NCBI GenBank assembly: GCA_039566865.1
Contig: CM076947.1
Coordinates: forward strand, 21,887,501-21,951,500
DNA: 64,000 bases
Direction of reading: 5' to 3'
Origin: Aurelia coerulea
Lineage: Eukaryota > Cnidaria > Scyphozoa > Semaeostomeae > Ulmaridae
Notes under the pieces: generated by a model
What the model saw: only the letters and a program-made list of their open reading frames with translations
Database searches by the model: none
What the model was told of the DNA's origin: nothing
Made by a program: the position numbers and the translations under genes
Shown here: positions 11,471-24,200 of the stretch, one piece after another
Layout of the letters: the number at the start of each line of letters is the position of its first letter
Position numbering within the stretch: position 1 is the first letter of the stretch

Positions 11471-14400
11471 GCTCAATATCTCTGTTCTTAAAATACGTAC
11501 AGAGTTCTGATTGACTTTTTTGAACTCAGCGTTTAATTTTGCATCGGAACGTTGCTATTAAAAGTCAATTGATGAGTTTCTCTGCCTTAATGGAATAGAT
11601 GCTTTTCGGTGGTAGTGATTCTGTACCAAATTCTCGCATCTATTGCAATCTGTTTAAAGCTCAATATCTCTGCTCTTAAAATACGTACAGAGTTCTCAAT
11701 GACTTTTTTGAACTCAGCGTTCAATTGTGCATCGGAGCATTGCTATTAGAAATCAATTGATGAGTTTCTCTGCCTTAATGGAATAGATGCTTTTCGGTGG
11801 TAGTGATTCTGTACCAAATTCTCGCATCTATTGCAATCTGTTTAAAGCTCAATATCTCTGCTCTTAAAATACTTACAGAGTTCTGATTGACGTTTTTGAA
11901 CTCACCGTTTAATTTTGCATCGAAACATTGCTATTAGAAATCAATTGATGAGTTTCTCTGCCTTAATGGAATAGATGCTTTTCGGTGGTAGTGATTCTGT
12001 ACCAAATTCTCGCATCTATTGCAATCTGTTTAAAGCTCAATATCTCTGTTCTTAAAATACTTACAGAGTTCTGATTGACTTTTTTGAACTCAGCGTTTAA
12101 TTTTGCATCGGAACATTGCTATTAAAAGTCAGTTGATGAGTTTCTCTGCCTTAATGGAATAGATGCTTTTCGGTGGTAGTGATTCTGTACCAAATTCTCG
12201 CATCTATTGCAATCTGTTTAAAGCTCAATATCTCTGCTCTTAAAATACGTACAGAGTTCTCAATGACTTTTTTGAACTCACCGTTCAATTTTGCATCGGA
12301 GCATTGCTATTAGAAATCAATTGATGAGTTTCTCTGCCTTAATGGAATAGATGCTTTTCGGTGGTAGTGATTCTGTACGAAATTCTCGCATCTATTGCAA
12401 TCTGTTTAAAGCTCAATATCTCTGTTCTTAAAATACGTACAGAGTTCTGATTGACTTTTTTGAACTCAGCGTTTAATTTTGCATCGGAACGTTGCTATTA
12501 AAAGTCAATTGATGAGTTTCTCTGCCTTAATGGAATAGATGCTTTTCGGTGGTAGTGATTCTGTACCAAATTCTCACATCTATTGCAATATGTTTAAAGC
12601 TCAATATCTCTGCTCTTAAAATACTTACAGAGTTCTCAATGACTTTTTTGAACTCAGCGTTCAATTTTGCATCGGAGCATTGCTATTAGAAATCAATTGA
12701 TGAGTTTCTCTGCCTTAATGGAATAGATGCTTTTCGGTGGTAGTGATTCTGTACCAAATTCTCGCATCAATTGCAATCTGTTTAAAGCTCAATATCTCTG
12801 TTTTTAAAATACTTACAGAGTTCTGATTGACTTTTTTGAACTCAGCGTTTAATGATGCATCGGAACATTGCTATTAAAAATCAATTGATGAGTTTCTCTG
12901 CCTTAATGGAATAGATGCTTTTCGGTGGTAGTGATTCTGTACCAAATTCTCGCATCTATTGCAATCTGTTTAAAGCTCAATATCTCTGCTCTTAAAATAC
13001 TTACAGAGTTCTCAATGACTTTTTTGAAATCACCGTTCAATTTTGCATCGGAGCATTGCTATTAGAAATCAATTGATGAGTTTCTCTGCCTTAATGGAAT
13101 AGATGCTTTTCGGTGGTAGTGATTCTGTACCAAATTCTCGCATCTATTTCAATCTGTTTAAAGCTCAATATCTCTGCTCTTAAAATACTTACAGAGTTCT
13201 CAATTACGTTTTTGAACTCAGCGTTCAATTTTGCATGGGAAAATTGCTATTAGAAATCAATTGATGAGTTTCTCTGCCTTAATGGAATAGATGCTTTTCG
13301 GTGGTAGTGATTCTGTACCAAAATCTCGCATCTATTGCAATCTGTTTAAAGCTCAATATCTCTGCTCTTAAAATACTTACAGAGTTCTCAATGACTTTTT
13401 TGAACTCAACGTTTAATTTTGCATCGGAACATTGCTATTAAAAATCAATTGATGAGTTTCTCTGCCTTAATGGAATAGATGCTTTTCGGTGGTAGTGATT
13501 CTGTACCAAATTCTCGCATCTATTGCAATCTGTTTAAAGCTCAATATCTCTGTTCTTAAAATACTTACAGAGTTCTGATTGACGTTTTTGAACTCAGCGT
13601 TTAATTTTGCATCGAAACATTGCTATTAAAAATCAATTGATGAGTTTCTCTGCCTTAATGGAATAGATGCTTTTCGGTGGTAGTGATTCTGTACCAAATT
13701 CTCGCATCTATTGCAATCTGCTTAAAGCTCAATATCTCTGTTCTTAAAATACTTACAGAGTTCTGATTGACTTTTTTGAACTCAGCGTTCAATTTTGCAT
13801 CGGAACATTGCTATTAGAAATCAATTGATGAGTTTCTCTGCCTTAATGGAATAGATGCTTTTCGGTGGTAGTGATTCTGTACCAAATTCTTGCATCTATT
13901 GCAATCTGTTTAAAGCTCAATATCTCTGCTCTTAAAATACTTACAGAGTTCTGATTGACGTTTTTGAACTCAGCGTTTAATTTTGCATCGAAACATTGCT
14001 ATTAAAAATCAATTGATGAGTTTCTCTGCCTTAATGGAATAGATGCTTTTCGGTGGTAGTGATTCTGTACCAAATTCTCGCATCTATTGCAATCTGTTTA
14101 AAGCTCAATATCTCTGTTCTTAAAATACTTACAGAGTTCTGATTGACTTTTTTGAACTCAGCGTTCAATTTTGCATCGGAGCATTGCTATTAGAAATCAA
14201 TTGATGAGTTTCTCTGCCTTAATGGAATAGATGCTTTTCGGTGGTAGTGATCCTGTACCAAATTCTTGCATCAATTGCAATCTGTTTAAAGCTCAATATC
14301 TCTGCTCTTAAAATACTTACAGAGTTCTGATTGACTTTTCTGAACTCAGCGTTTAATTTTGCATCGAAACATTGCTATTAAAAATCAATTGATGAGTTTC

Positions 14401-15230
14401 TCTGCCTTAATGGAATAGATGCTTTTCGGTGGTAGTGATTCTGTACCAAATTCTCGCATCTATTGCAATCTGTTTAAAGCTCAATATCTCTGCTCTTGAA
14501 ATACTTACATAGTTCTGATTGACTTTTTTGAACTCAGCGTTTAATTTTGCATCGGAACATTGCTATTAAAAATCAATTGATGAGTTTCTCTGCCTTAATG
14601 GAATAGATGCTTTTCGGTGGTAGTGATTCTGTACCAAATTCTCGCATCTATTGCAATCTATTTAAAGCTCAATATCTCTGCTCTTAAAATACTTACAGAG
14701 TTCTCAATGACGTTTTTGAACTCAGCGTTCAATTTTGCATGGGAACATTGCTATTAGAAATCAATTGATGAGTTTCTCTGCCTTAATGGAATAGATGCTT
14801 TTCGGTGGTAGTGATTCTGTACCAAATTCTCGCATCTATTGCAATCTGTTTAAAGCTCAATATCTCTGCTCTTAAAATACTTACAGAGTTCTCAATGACT
14901 TTTTTGAACTCAGCGTTTAATTTTGCATCGGAACATTGCTATTAAAAATCAATTGATGAGTTTCTCTGCCTTAATGGAATAGATGCTTTTCGGTGGTAGT
15001 GATGCTGTACCAAAATCTCGCATCTATTGCAATCTGTTTAAAGCTCACTATCTCTGTTCTTAAAATACTTACAGAGTTTTGATTGACTTTTTTGAACTCA
15101 GCGTTTAATTTTGCATCGGAACGTTGCTATTAAAAGTCAATTGATGAGTTTCTCTGCCTTAATGGAATAGATGCTTTTCGGTGGTAGTGATTCTGTACCA
15201 AATTCTCGCATCTATTGCAATCTGTTTAAA
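11471..15230. repeat. 20-monomer higher-order repeat, copy B (3760 bp)
   Basis: This is the direct tandem partner of 7710-11470. It keeps nineteen of twenty monomer types in order and breaks from the pattern at about 15231, where the next monomer is TGCTC with CTCAATGAC instead of TGTTC with ATACGTAC. Differences from copy A include TTCTCACATC with AATATGTTTAAAG near 12573-12597, CATGGGAAAATTG near 13235, and CTTGCATCTATT instead of CTTGCATCAATT near 13888. Divergence is higher than between copies of the 24-mer at the right end, so this duplication looks older. Confidence 0.9.
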
Positions 15231-15887
15231 GCTCAATATCTCTGCTCTTAAAATACTTACAGAGTTCTCAATGACTTTTTTGAACTCACCGTTCAATTTT
15301 GCATCGGAACATTGCTATTAAAAATCAATTGATGAGTTTCTCTGCCTTAATGGAATAGATGCTTTTCGGTGGTAGTGATTCTGTACCAAATTCTCGCATC
15401 TATTGCAATCTGTTTAAAGCTCAATATCTCTGCTCTTAAAATACTTACAGAGTTCTGATTGACTTTTTTGAACTCACCGTTTAATGATGCATCGGAACAT
15501 TGCTATTAAAAATCAATTGATGAGTTTCTCTGCCTTAATGGAATAGATGCTTTTCGGTGGTAGTGATTCTGTACCAAATTCTCGCATCTATTGCAATCTG
15601 TTTAAAGCTCAATATCTCTGTTCTTAAAATACTTACAGAGTTTTCAATGACTTTTTTGAACTCAGCGTTTAATTTTGCATCGGAACATTGCTATTAAAAA
15701 TCAATTGATGAGTTTCTCTGCCTTAATGGAATAGATGCTTTTCGGTGGTAGTGATTCTGTACCAAATTCTCGCATCTATTGCAATCTGTTTAAAGCTCAA
15801 TATCTCTGCTCTTAAAATACTTACAGAGTTCTGATTGACTTTTTTGAACTCAGCGTTTAATTTTGCATCGGAACATTGCTATTAAAA

Positions 15888-15897
15888 ATCAATTGAT
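15888..15897. repeat. 10-bp perfect palindrome ATCAATTGAT, reference copy
   Basis: The sequence at monomer positions 94-103 equals its own reverse complement and contains CAATTG. It marks the boundary between the variable left half and the conserved right half of the monomer. The common A94G variant (AAAAGTCAATTG) breaks the outermost pair but leaves TCAATTGA intact. No binding factor is known to me. Confidence 0.8.
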
Positions 15898-15917
15898 GAG
15901 TTTCTCTGCCTTAATGG

Positions 15918-15968
15918 AATAGATGCTTTTCGGTGGTAGTGATTCTGTACCAAATTCTCGCATCTATT
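15918..15968. repeat. 9-bp inverted repeat (stem-loop potential) in every monomer, reference copy
   Basis: AATAGATGC at 15918-15926 is the exact reverse complement of GCATCTATT at 15960-15968, with 33 nt between them. Beyond a G/G mismatch outside the arms, two more pairs (G-C and T-A) are possible. The pair sits at monomer positions 124-132 and 166-174, in the nearly invariant half of the repeat. Known exceptions include CATCAATT and CTTCTATT variants of the right arm. A hairpin or cruciform, or a dyad-binding protein site, is possible but not shown. Confidence 0.75.
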
Positions 15969-17486
15969 GCAATCTGTTTAAAGCTCAATATCTCTGCTCT
16001 TAAAATACTTACAGAGTTCTGATTGACTTTTTTGAACTCAGCGTTTAATTTTGCATCGGAACATTGCTATTAAAAATCAATTGATGAGTTTCTCTGCCTT
16101 AATGGAATAGATGCTTTTCGGTGGTAGTGATTCTGTACCAAATTCTCGCATCTATTGCAATCTGTTTAAAGCTCAATATCTCTGCTCTTAAAATACTTAC
16201 AGAGTTCTCAATGACGTTTTTGAACTCACCGTTCAATTTTGCATCGGAACATTGCTATTAGAAATCAATTGATGAGTTTCTCTGCCTTAATGGAATAGAT
16301 GCTTTTCGGTGGTAGTGATTCTGTACCAAATTCTCGCATCTATTGCAATCTGTTTAAAGCTCAATATCTCTGCTCTTAAAATACTTACAGAGTTCTCAAT
16401 GACGTTTTTGAACTCACCGTTCAATTTTGCATCGGAACATTGCTATTAGAAATCAATTGATGAGTTTCTCTGCCTTAATGGAATAGATGCTTTTCGGTGG
16501 TAGTGATTCTGTACCAAATTCTCGCATCTATTGCAATCTGTTTAAAGCTCAATATCTCTGCTCTTAAAATACTTACAGAGTTCTGATTGACCTTTTTGAA
16601 CTCACTGTTTAATTTTCCATCGGAACATTGCTATTAAAAATCAATTGGTGAGTTTCTCTGCCTTAATGGAATAGATGCTTTTCGGTGGTAGTGATTCTGT
16701 ACCAAATTCTCGCATCTATTGCAATCTGTTTAAAGCTCAATATCTCTGCTCTTAAAATACTTACAGAGTTCTGATTGACTTTTTTGAACTCAGCGTTTAA
16801 TTTTGCATCGGAACATTGCTATTAAAAATCAATTGATGAGTTTCTCTGCCTTAATGGAATAGATGCTTTTCGGTGGTAGTGATTCTGTACCAAATTCTCG
16901 CATCTATTGCAATCTGTTTAAAGCTCAATATCTCTGTTCTTAAAATACTTACAGAGTTCTGATTGACTTTTTGGAACTCAGCGTTTAATGATGCATCGGA
17001 ACGTTCCTATTAAAAATCAATTGATGAGTTTCTCTGCCTTAATGGAATAGATGCTTTTCGGTGGTAGTGATTCTGTACCAAATTCTCGCATCTATTGCAA
17101 TCTGTTTAAAGCTCAATATCTCTGCTCTTAAAATACTTACAGAGTTCTCAATGACTTTTTTGAACTCACCGTTCAATTTTGCATCGGAACATTGCTATTA
17201 GAAATCAATTGATGAGTTTCTCTGCCTTAATGGAATAGATGCTTTTCGGTGGTAGTGATTCTGTACCAAATTCTCGCATCTATTGCAATCTGTTTAAAGC
17301 TCAATATCTCTGCTCTTAAAATACTTACAGAGTTCTGATTGACTTTTTTGAACTCAGCGTTTAATTTTGCATCGGAACATTGCTATTAAAAATCAATTGA
17401 TGAGTTTCTCTGCCTTAATGGAATAGATGCTTTTCGGTGGTAGTGATTCTGTACCAAATTCTCGCATCTATTGCAATCTGTTTAAA

Positions 17487-18795
17487 GCTCAATATCTCTG
17501 CTCTTAAAATACTTACAGAGTTCTGAATGACGTTTTTGAACTCAGCGTTTAATGATGCATCGGAACATTGCTATTAAAAATCAATTGATGAGTTTCTCTG
17601 CCTTAATGGAATAGATGCTTTTCGGTGGTAGTGATTCTGTACCAAATTCTCGCATCTATTGCAATCTGTTTAAAGCTCAATATCTCTGCTCTTAAAATAC
17701 TTACAGAGTTCTCAATGACGTTTTTGAACTCAGCGTTTAATTTTGCATCGGAACATTGCTATTAAAAATCAATTGATGAGTTTCTCTGCCTTAATGGAAT
17801 AGATGCTTTTCGGTGGTAGTGATTCTGTACCAAATTCTCGCATCTATTGCAATCTGTTTAAAGCTCAATATCTCTGTTCTTAAAATACTTACAGAGTTCT
17901 GATTGACTTTTTTGAACTCAGCGTTTAATTTTGCATCGGAACATTGCTATTAAAAATCAATTGATGAGTTTCTCTGCCTTAATGGAATAGATGCTTTTCG
18001 GTGGTAGTGATTCTGTACCAAATTCTCGCATCTATTGCAATCTGTTTAAAGCTCAATATCTCTGCTCTTAAAATACTTACAGAGTTCTCGATGACGTTTT
18101 TGAACTCACCGTTCAATTTTGCATCGGAACATTGCTATTAGAAATCAATTGATGAGTTTCTCTGCCTTAATGGAATAGATGCTTTTCGGTGGTAGTGATT
18201 CTGTACCAAATTCTCGCATCTATTGCAATCTGTTTAAAGCTCAATATCTCTGCTCTTAAAATACTTACAGAGTTCTCAATGACTTTTTTGAACTCAGCGT
18301 TCAATTTTGCATCGGAACATTGCTATTAGAAATCAATTGATGAGTTTCTCTGCCTTAATGGAATAGATGCTTTTCGGTGGTAGTGATTCTGTACCAAATT
18401 CTCGCATCTATTGCAATCTGTTTAAAGCTCAATATCTCTGCTCTTAAAATACTTACAGAGTTCTGATTGACTTTTTTGAACTCAGCGTTTAATTTTGCAT
18501 CGGAACATTGCTATCAATTGATGAGTTTCTCTGCCTTAATGGAATAGATGCTTTTCGGTGGTAGTGATTCTGTACCAAATTCTCGCATCTATTGCAATCT
18601 GTTTAAAGCTCAATATCTCTGCTCTTAAAATACTTACAGAGTTCTGATTGACTTTTTTGAACTCAGCGTTTAATTTTGCATCGGAACATTGCTATTAAAA
18701 ATCAATTGATGAGTTTCTCTGCCTTAATGGAATAGATGCTTTTCGGTGGTAGTGATTCTGTACCAAATTCTCGCATCTATTGCAATCTGTTTAAA
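17487..18795. repeat. 7-monomer unit, copy 1 (1309 bp)
   Basis: The order is an ATGATGC monomer, a CTCAATGACG monomer with GCGTTTAA, a TGTTC/CTGATT monomer, a GATGACG monomer with CCGTTCAA, a CTCAATGAC monomer with GCGTTCAA, then two CTGATT monomers. The ATGATGC markers at 17552 and 18861 are 1309 bp apart, which is seven monomers minus the 7-bp deletion at 18511-18520. The same order recurs in the next two units. Confidence 0.82.
18511..18520. repeat. 7-bp deletion inside one monomer (181-bp copy)
   Basis: The sequence reads CATTGCTATCAATTGATG, where all neighbours have GCTATTAAAAATCAATTG. The loss removes the A-rich run just before the palindrome and leaves ATCAATTGAT intact. It is the only indel larger than 1 bp outside the 6-bp insertions near the right end. 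It was not copied into the sister 7-mer units, so it postdates their duplication or was lost from them. Confidence 0.95.
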
Positions 18796-20110
18796 GCTCA
18801 ATATCTCTGCTCTTAAAATACTTACAGAGTTCTGATTGACTTTTTTGAACTCAGCGTTTAATGATGCATCGGAACATTGCTATTAGAAATCAATTGATGA
18901 GTTTCTCTGCCTTAATGGAATAGATGCTTTTCGGTGGTAGTGATTCTGTACCAAATTCTCGCATCTATTGCAATCTGTTTAAAGCTCAATATCTCTGTTC
19001 TTAAAATACTTACAGAGTTCTCAATGACGTTTTTGAACTCAGCGTTTAATTTTGCATCGGAACATTGCTATTAAAAATCAATTGATGAGTTTCTCTGCCT
19101 TAATGGAATAGATGCTTTTCGGTGGTAGTGATTCTGTACCAAATTCTCGCATCTATTGCAATCTGTTTAAAGCTCAATATCTCTGTTCTTAAAATACTTA
19201 CAGAGTTCTGATTGACTTTTTTGAACTCAGCGTTTAATTTTGCATCGGAACATTGCTATTAAAAATCAATTGATGAGTTTCTCTGCCTTAATGGAATAGA
19301 TGCTTTTCGGTGGTAGTGATTCTGTACCAAATTCTCGCATCTATTGCAATCTGTTTAAAGCTCAATATCTCTGCTCTTAAAATACTTACAGAGTTCTCAA
19401 TGACGTTTTTGAACTCACCGTTCAATTTTGCATCGGAACATTGCTATTAGAAATCAATTGATGAGTTTCTCTGCCTTAATGGAATAGATGCTTTTCGGTG
19501 GTAGTGATTCTGTACCAAATTCTCGCATCTATTGCAATCTGTTTAAAGCTCAATATCTCTGCTCTTAAAATACTTACAGAGTTCTGAATGACTTTTTTGA
19601 ACTCAGCGTTTAATTTTGCATCGGAACATTGCTATTAAAATCAATTGATGAGTTTCTCTGCCTTAATGGAATAGATGCTTTTCGGTGGTAGTGATTCTGT
19701 ACCAAATTCTCGCATCTATTGCAATCTGTTTAAAGCTCAATATCTCTGCTCTTAAAATACTTACAGAGTTCTCAATGACTTTTTTGAACTCACCGTTCAA
19801 TTTTGCATCTGAACATTGCTATTAGAAATCAATTGATGAGTTTCTCTGCCTTAATGGAATAGATGCTTTTCGGTGGTAGTGATTCTGTACCAAATTCTCG
19901 CATCTATTGCAATCTGTTTAAAGCTCAATATCTCTGCTCTTAAAATACTTACAGAGTTCTGATTGACTTTTTTGAACTCAGCGTTTAATTTTGCATCGGA
20001 ACATTGCTATTAAAAATCAATTGATGAGTTTCTCTGCCTTAATGGAATAGATGCTTTTCGGTGGTAGTGATTCTGTACCAAATTCTCGCATCTATTGCAA
20101 TCTGTTTAAA
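18796..20110. repeat. 7-monomer unit, copy 2 (1315 bp)
   Basis: It follows the monomer order of 17487-18795 for the first four monomers and the last one. Members five and six differ: the fifth is a CTGAATGAC copy with a 1-bp deletion (GCTATTAAAATC, 19631-19642), and the sixth has CCGTTCAA with CATCTGAAC. The ATGATGC marker spacing to the next unit (18861 to 20176) is 1315 bp, seven monomers minus that base. Confidence 0.8.
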
Positions 20111-21238
20111 GCTCAATATCTCTGATCTTAAAATACTTACAGAGTTCTGATTGACTTTTTTGAACTCAGCGTTTAATGATGCATCGGAACATTGCTATTA
20201 AAAATCAATTGATGAGTTTCTCTGCCTTAATGGAATAGATGCTTTTCGGTGGTAGTGATTCTGTACCAAATTCTCGCATCTATTGCAATCTGTTTAAAGC
20301 TCAATATCTCTGTTCTTAAAATACTTACAGAGTTCTCAATGACGTTTTTGAACTCAGCGTTTAATTTTGCATCGGAACATTGCTATTAAAAATCAATTGA
20401 TGAGTTTCTCTGCCTTAATGGAATAGATGCTTTTCGGTGGTAGTGATTCTGTACCAAATTCTCGCATCTATTGCAATCTGTTTAAAGCTCAATATCTCTG
20501 TTCTTAAAATACTTACAGAGTTCTGATTGACTTTTTTGAACTCAGCGTTTAATTTTGCATCGGAACATTGCTATTAAAAATCAATTGATGAGTTTCTCTG
20601 CCTTAATGGAATAGATGCTTTTCGGTGGTAGTGATTCTGTACCAAATTCTCGCATCTATTGCAATCTGTTTAAAGCTCAATATCTCTGCTCTTAAAATAC
20701 TTACAGAGTTCTCAATGACGTTTTTGAACTCACCGTTCAATTTTGCATCGGAACATTGCTATTAGAAATCAATTGATGAGTTTCTCTGCCTTAATGGAAT
20801 AGATGCTTTTCGGTGGTAGTGATTCTGTACCAAATTCTCGCATCTATTGCAATCTGTTTAAAGCTCAATATCTCTGCTCTTAAAATACTTACAGAGTTCT
20901 CAATGACTTTTTTGAACTCAGCGTTCAATTTTGCATCGGAACATTGCTATTAGAAATCAATTGATGAGTTTCTCTGCCTTAATGGAATAGATGCTTTTCG
21001 GTGGTAGTGATTCTGTACCAAATTCTCGCATCTATTGCAATCTGTTTAAAGCTCAATATCTCTGCTCTTAAAATACTTACAGAGTTCTGATTGACTTTTT
21101 TGAACTCAGCGTTTAATTTTGCATCGGAACATTGCTATTAAAAATCAATTGATGAGTTTCTCTGCCTTAATGGAATAGATGCTTTTCGGTGGTAGTGATT
21201 CTGTACCAAATTCTCGCATCTATTGCAATCTGTTTAAA
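20111..21238. repeat. 7-monomer unit, shortened to six monomers (1128 bp)
   Basis: This repeats members one to six of the 17487 unit, and the next ATGATGC monomer starts at 21239 instead of a second CTGATT copy. Marker spacing from 20176 to 21304 is exactly 1128 bp. The fourth and fifth members (CTCAATGACG with CCGTTCAA, CTCAATGAC with GCGTTCAA) match copy 1 better than copy 2. Loss of one of two adjacent identical monomers by unequal exchange explains the short unit. Confidence 0.8.
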
Positions 21239-24200
21239 GCTCAATATCTCTGCTCTTAAAATACTTACAGAGTTCTGATTGACTTTTTTGAACTCAGCGT
21301 TTAATGATGCATCGGAACATTGCTATTAAAAATCAATTGATGAGTTTCTCTGCCTTAATGGAATAGATGCTTTTCGGTGGTAGTGATTCTGTACCAAATT
21401 CTCGCATCTATTGCAATCTGTTTAAAGCTCAATATCTCTGTTCTTAAAATACTTACAGAGTTCTGATTGACTTTTTTGAACTCAGCGTTTAATTTTGCAT
21501 CGGAACGTTGCTATTAAAATCAATTGATGAGTTTCTCTGCCTTAATGGAATAGATGCTTTTCGGTGGTAGTGATTCTGTACCAAATTCTCGCATCTATTG
21601 CAATCTGTTTAAAGCTCAATATCTCTGCTCTTAAAATACTTACAGAGTTCTCAATGACTTTTTTGAACTCACCGTTCAATTTTGCATCGGAACATTGCTA
21701 TTAGAAATCAATTGATGAGTTTCTCTGCCTTAATGGAATAGATGCTTTTCGGTGGTAGTGATTCTGTACCAAATTCTCGCATCTATTGCAATCTGTTTAA
21801 AGCTCAATATCTCTGTTCTTAAAATACTTACAGAGTTCTGATTGACTTTTTTGAACTCAGCGTTTAATTTTGCATCGGAACATTGCTATTAAAAATCAAT
21901 TGATGAGTTTCTCTGCCTTAATGGAATAGATGCTTTTCGGTGGTAGTGATTCTGTACCAAATTCTCGCATCTATTGCAATCTGTTTAAAGCTCAATATCT
22001 CTGCTCTTAAAATACTTACAGAGTTCTGATTGACTTTTTTGAACTCAGCGTTTAATTTTGCATCGGAACATTGCTATTAAAAATCAATTGATGAGTTTCT
22101 CTGCCTTAATGGAATAGATGCTTTTCGGTGGTAGTGATTCTGTACCAAATTCTCGCATCTATTGCAATCTGTTTAAAGCTCAATATCTCTGCTCTTAAAA
22201 TACTTACAGAGTTCTCAATGACTTTTTTGAACTCACCGTTCAATTTTGCATCCGAACATTGCTATTAGAAATCAATTGATGAGTTTCTCTGCCTTAATGG
22301 AATAGATGCTTTTCGGTGGTAGTGATTCTGTACCAAATTCTCGCATCTATTGCAATCTGTTTAAAGCTCAATATCTCTGTTCTTAAAATACTTACAGAGT
22401 TCTGATTGACTTTTTTGAACTCAGCGTTTAATTTTGCATCGGAACGTTGCTATTAAAAATCAATTGATGAGTTTCTCTGCCTTAATGGAATAGATGCTTT
22501 TCGGTGGTAGTGATTCTGTACCAAATTCTCGCATCTATTGCAATCTGTTTAAAGCTCAATATCTCTGCTCTTAAAATACTTACAGAGTTCTCAATGACTT
22601 TTTTGAACTCACCGTTCAATTTTGCATCGGAACATTGCTATTAGAAATCAATTGATGAGTTTCTCTGCCTTAATGGAATAGATGCTTTTCGGTGGTAGTG
22701 ATTCTGTACCAAATTCTCGCATCTATTGCAATCTGTTTAAAGCTCAATATCTCTGTTCTTAAAATACTTACAGAGTTCTGATTGACTTTTTTGAACTCAG
22801 CGTTTAATTTTGCATCGGAACATTGCTATTAAAATCAATTGATGAGTTTCTCTGCCTTAATGGAATAGATGCTTTTCGGTGGTAGTGATTCTGTACCAAA
22901 TTCTCGCATCTATTGCAATCTGTTTAAAGCTCAATATCTCTGTTCTTAAAATACTTACAGAGTTCTGATTGACTTTTTTGAACTCAGCGTTTAATTTTGC
23001 ATCGGAACATTGCTATTAAAAATCAATTGATGAGTTTCTCTGCCTTAATGGAATAGATGCTTTTCGGTGGTAGTGATTCTGTACCAAATTCTCGCATCTA
23101 TTGCAATCTGTTTAAAGCTCAATATCTCTGCTCTTAAAATACTTACAGAGTTCTCAATGACTTTTTTGAACTCAGCGTTCAATTTTGCATCGGAACATTG
23201 CTATTAGAAATCAATTGATGAGTTTCTCTGCCTTAATGGAATAGATGCTTTTCGGTGGTAGTGATTCTGTACCAAATTCTCGCATCTATTGCAATCTGTT
23301 TAAAGCTCAATATCTCTGCTCTTAAAATACTTACAGAGTTCTGATTGACTTTTTTGAACTCAGCGTTTAATTTTGCATCGGAACGTTGCTATTAAAAATC
23401 AATTGATGAGTTTCTCTGCCTTAATGGAATAGATGCTTTTCGGTGGTAGTGATTCTGTACCAAATTCTCGCATCTATTGCAATCTGTTTAAAGCTCAATA
23501 TCTCTGCTCTTAAAATACTTACAGAGTTCTCAATGACTTTTTTGAACTCAGCGTTCAATTTTGCATCGGAACATTGCTATTAGAAATCAATTGATGAGTT
23601 TCTCTGCCTTAATGGAATAGATGCTTTTCGGTGGTAGTGATTCTGTACCAAATTCTCGCATCTATTGCAATCTGTTTAAAGCTCAATATCTCTGCTCTTA
23701 AAATACTTACAGAGTTCTGATTGACTTTTTTGAACTCAGCGTTTAATTTTGCATCGGAACATTGCTATTAAAAATCAATTGATGAGTTTCTCTGCCTTAA
23801 TGGAATAGATGCTTTTCGGTGGTAGTGATTCTGTACCAAATTCTCGCATCTATTGCAATCTGTTTAAAGCTCAATATCTCTGTTCTTAAAATACTTACAG
23901 AGTTCTGATTGACTTTTTTGAACTCAGCGTTTAATTTTGCATCGGAACATTGCTATTAAAAATCAATTGATGAGTTTCTCTGCCTTAATGGAATAGATGC
24001 TTTTCGGTGGTAGTGATTCTGTACCAAATTCTCGCATCTATTGCAATCTGTTTAAAGCTCAATATCTCTGTTCTTAAAATACTTACAGAGTTCTGATTGA
24101 CTTTTTTGAACTCAGCGTTTAATTTTGCATCGGAACATTGCTATTAAAAATCAATTGATGAGTTTCTCTGCCTTAATGGAATAGATGCTTTTCGGTGGTA

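Larger units (their letters stand above)
15795..15982. repeat. Reference (consensus) satellite monomer
   Basis: This copy matches the consensus I derived by eye at all 188 positions, and the next one (15983-16170) is identical. I use it for numbering: position 1 is the G of GCTC. Landmarks are a T6 run at 46-51, GCATCGGAAC at 71-80, an A5 run at 90-94, the palindrome ATCAATTGAT at 94-103, AATAGATGC at 124-132, its inverted partner GCATCTATT at 166-174, and TTTAAA at 183-188. Diagnostic sites that define monomer types are 15, 27, 39, 41, 46, 59, 64, 68, 69, 77, 79, 81, 91 and 94. Since 188 is not a multiple of 3, no frame continues in register from monomer to monomer. Confidence 0.93.
15231..17486. 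repeat. Twelve consensus-like monomers, low variation
   Basis: Most copies here match the reference or differ at a few diagnostic sites. The copies at 15795 and 15983 are identical consensus. Those at 16171 and 16359 are near-identical B-like copies with CTCAATGACG and CCGTTCAA. Oddities are ACTCACTGTTTAATTTTCC with AATTGGTGAG in the copy at 16547, and CGGAACGTTCCTATT with ATGATGC in the copy at 16923. ATACGTAC and CATCGAAACATT variants are absent. I see no clear higher-order unit. Confidence 0.8.

Noticed and set aside
15840..15889. Intrinsic bend from the phased T6 run (monomer 46-51) and A5 run (90-94)
   Set aside because: There are only two short runs about 44 bp apart and no regular helical series, which is too little to claim curvature without calculation.
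15928..15945. CENP-B box in the TTTTCGGTGGTAGTG tract
   Set aside because: The tract starts with TTCG, but the required downstream A and CGGG positions of the CENP-B box do not match. No other match was seen in the consensus.
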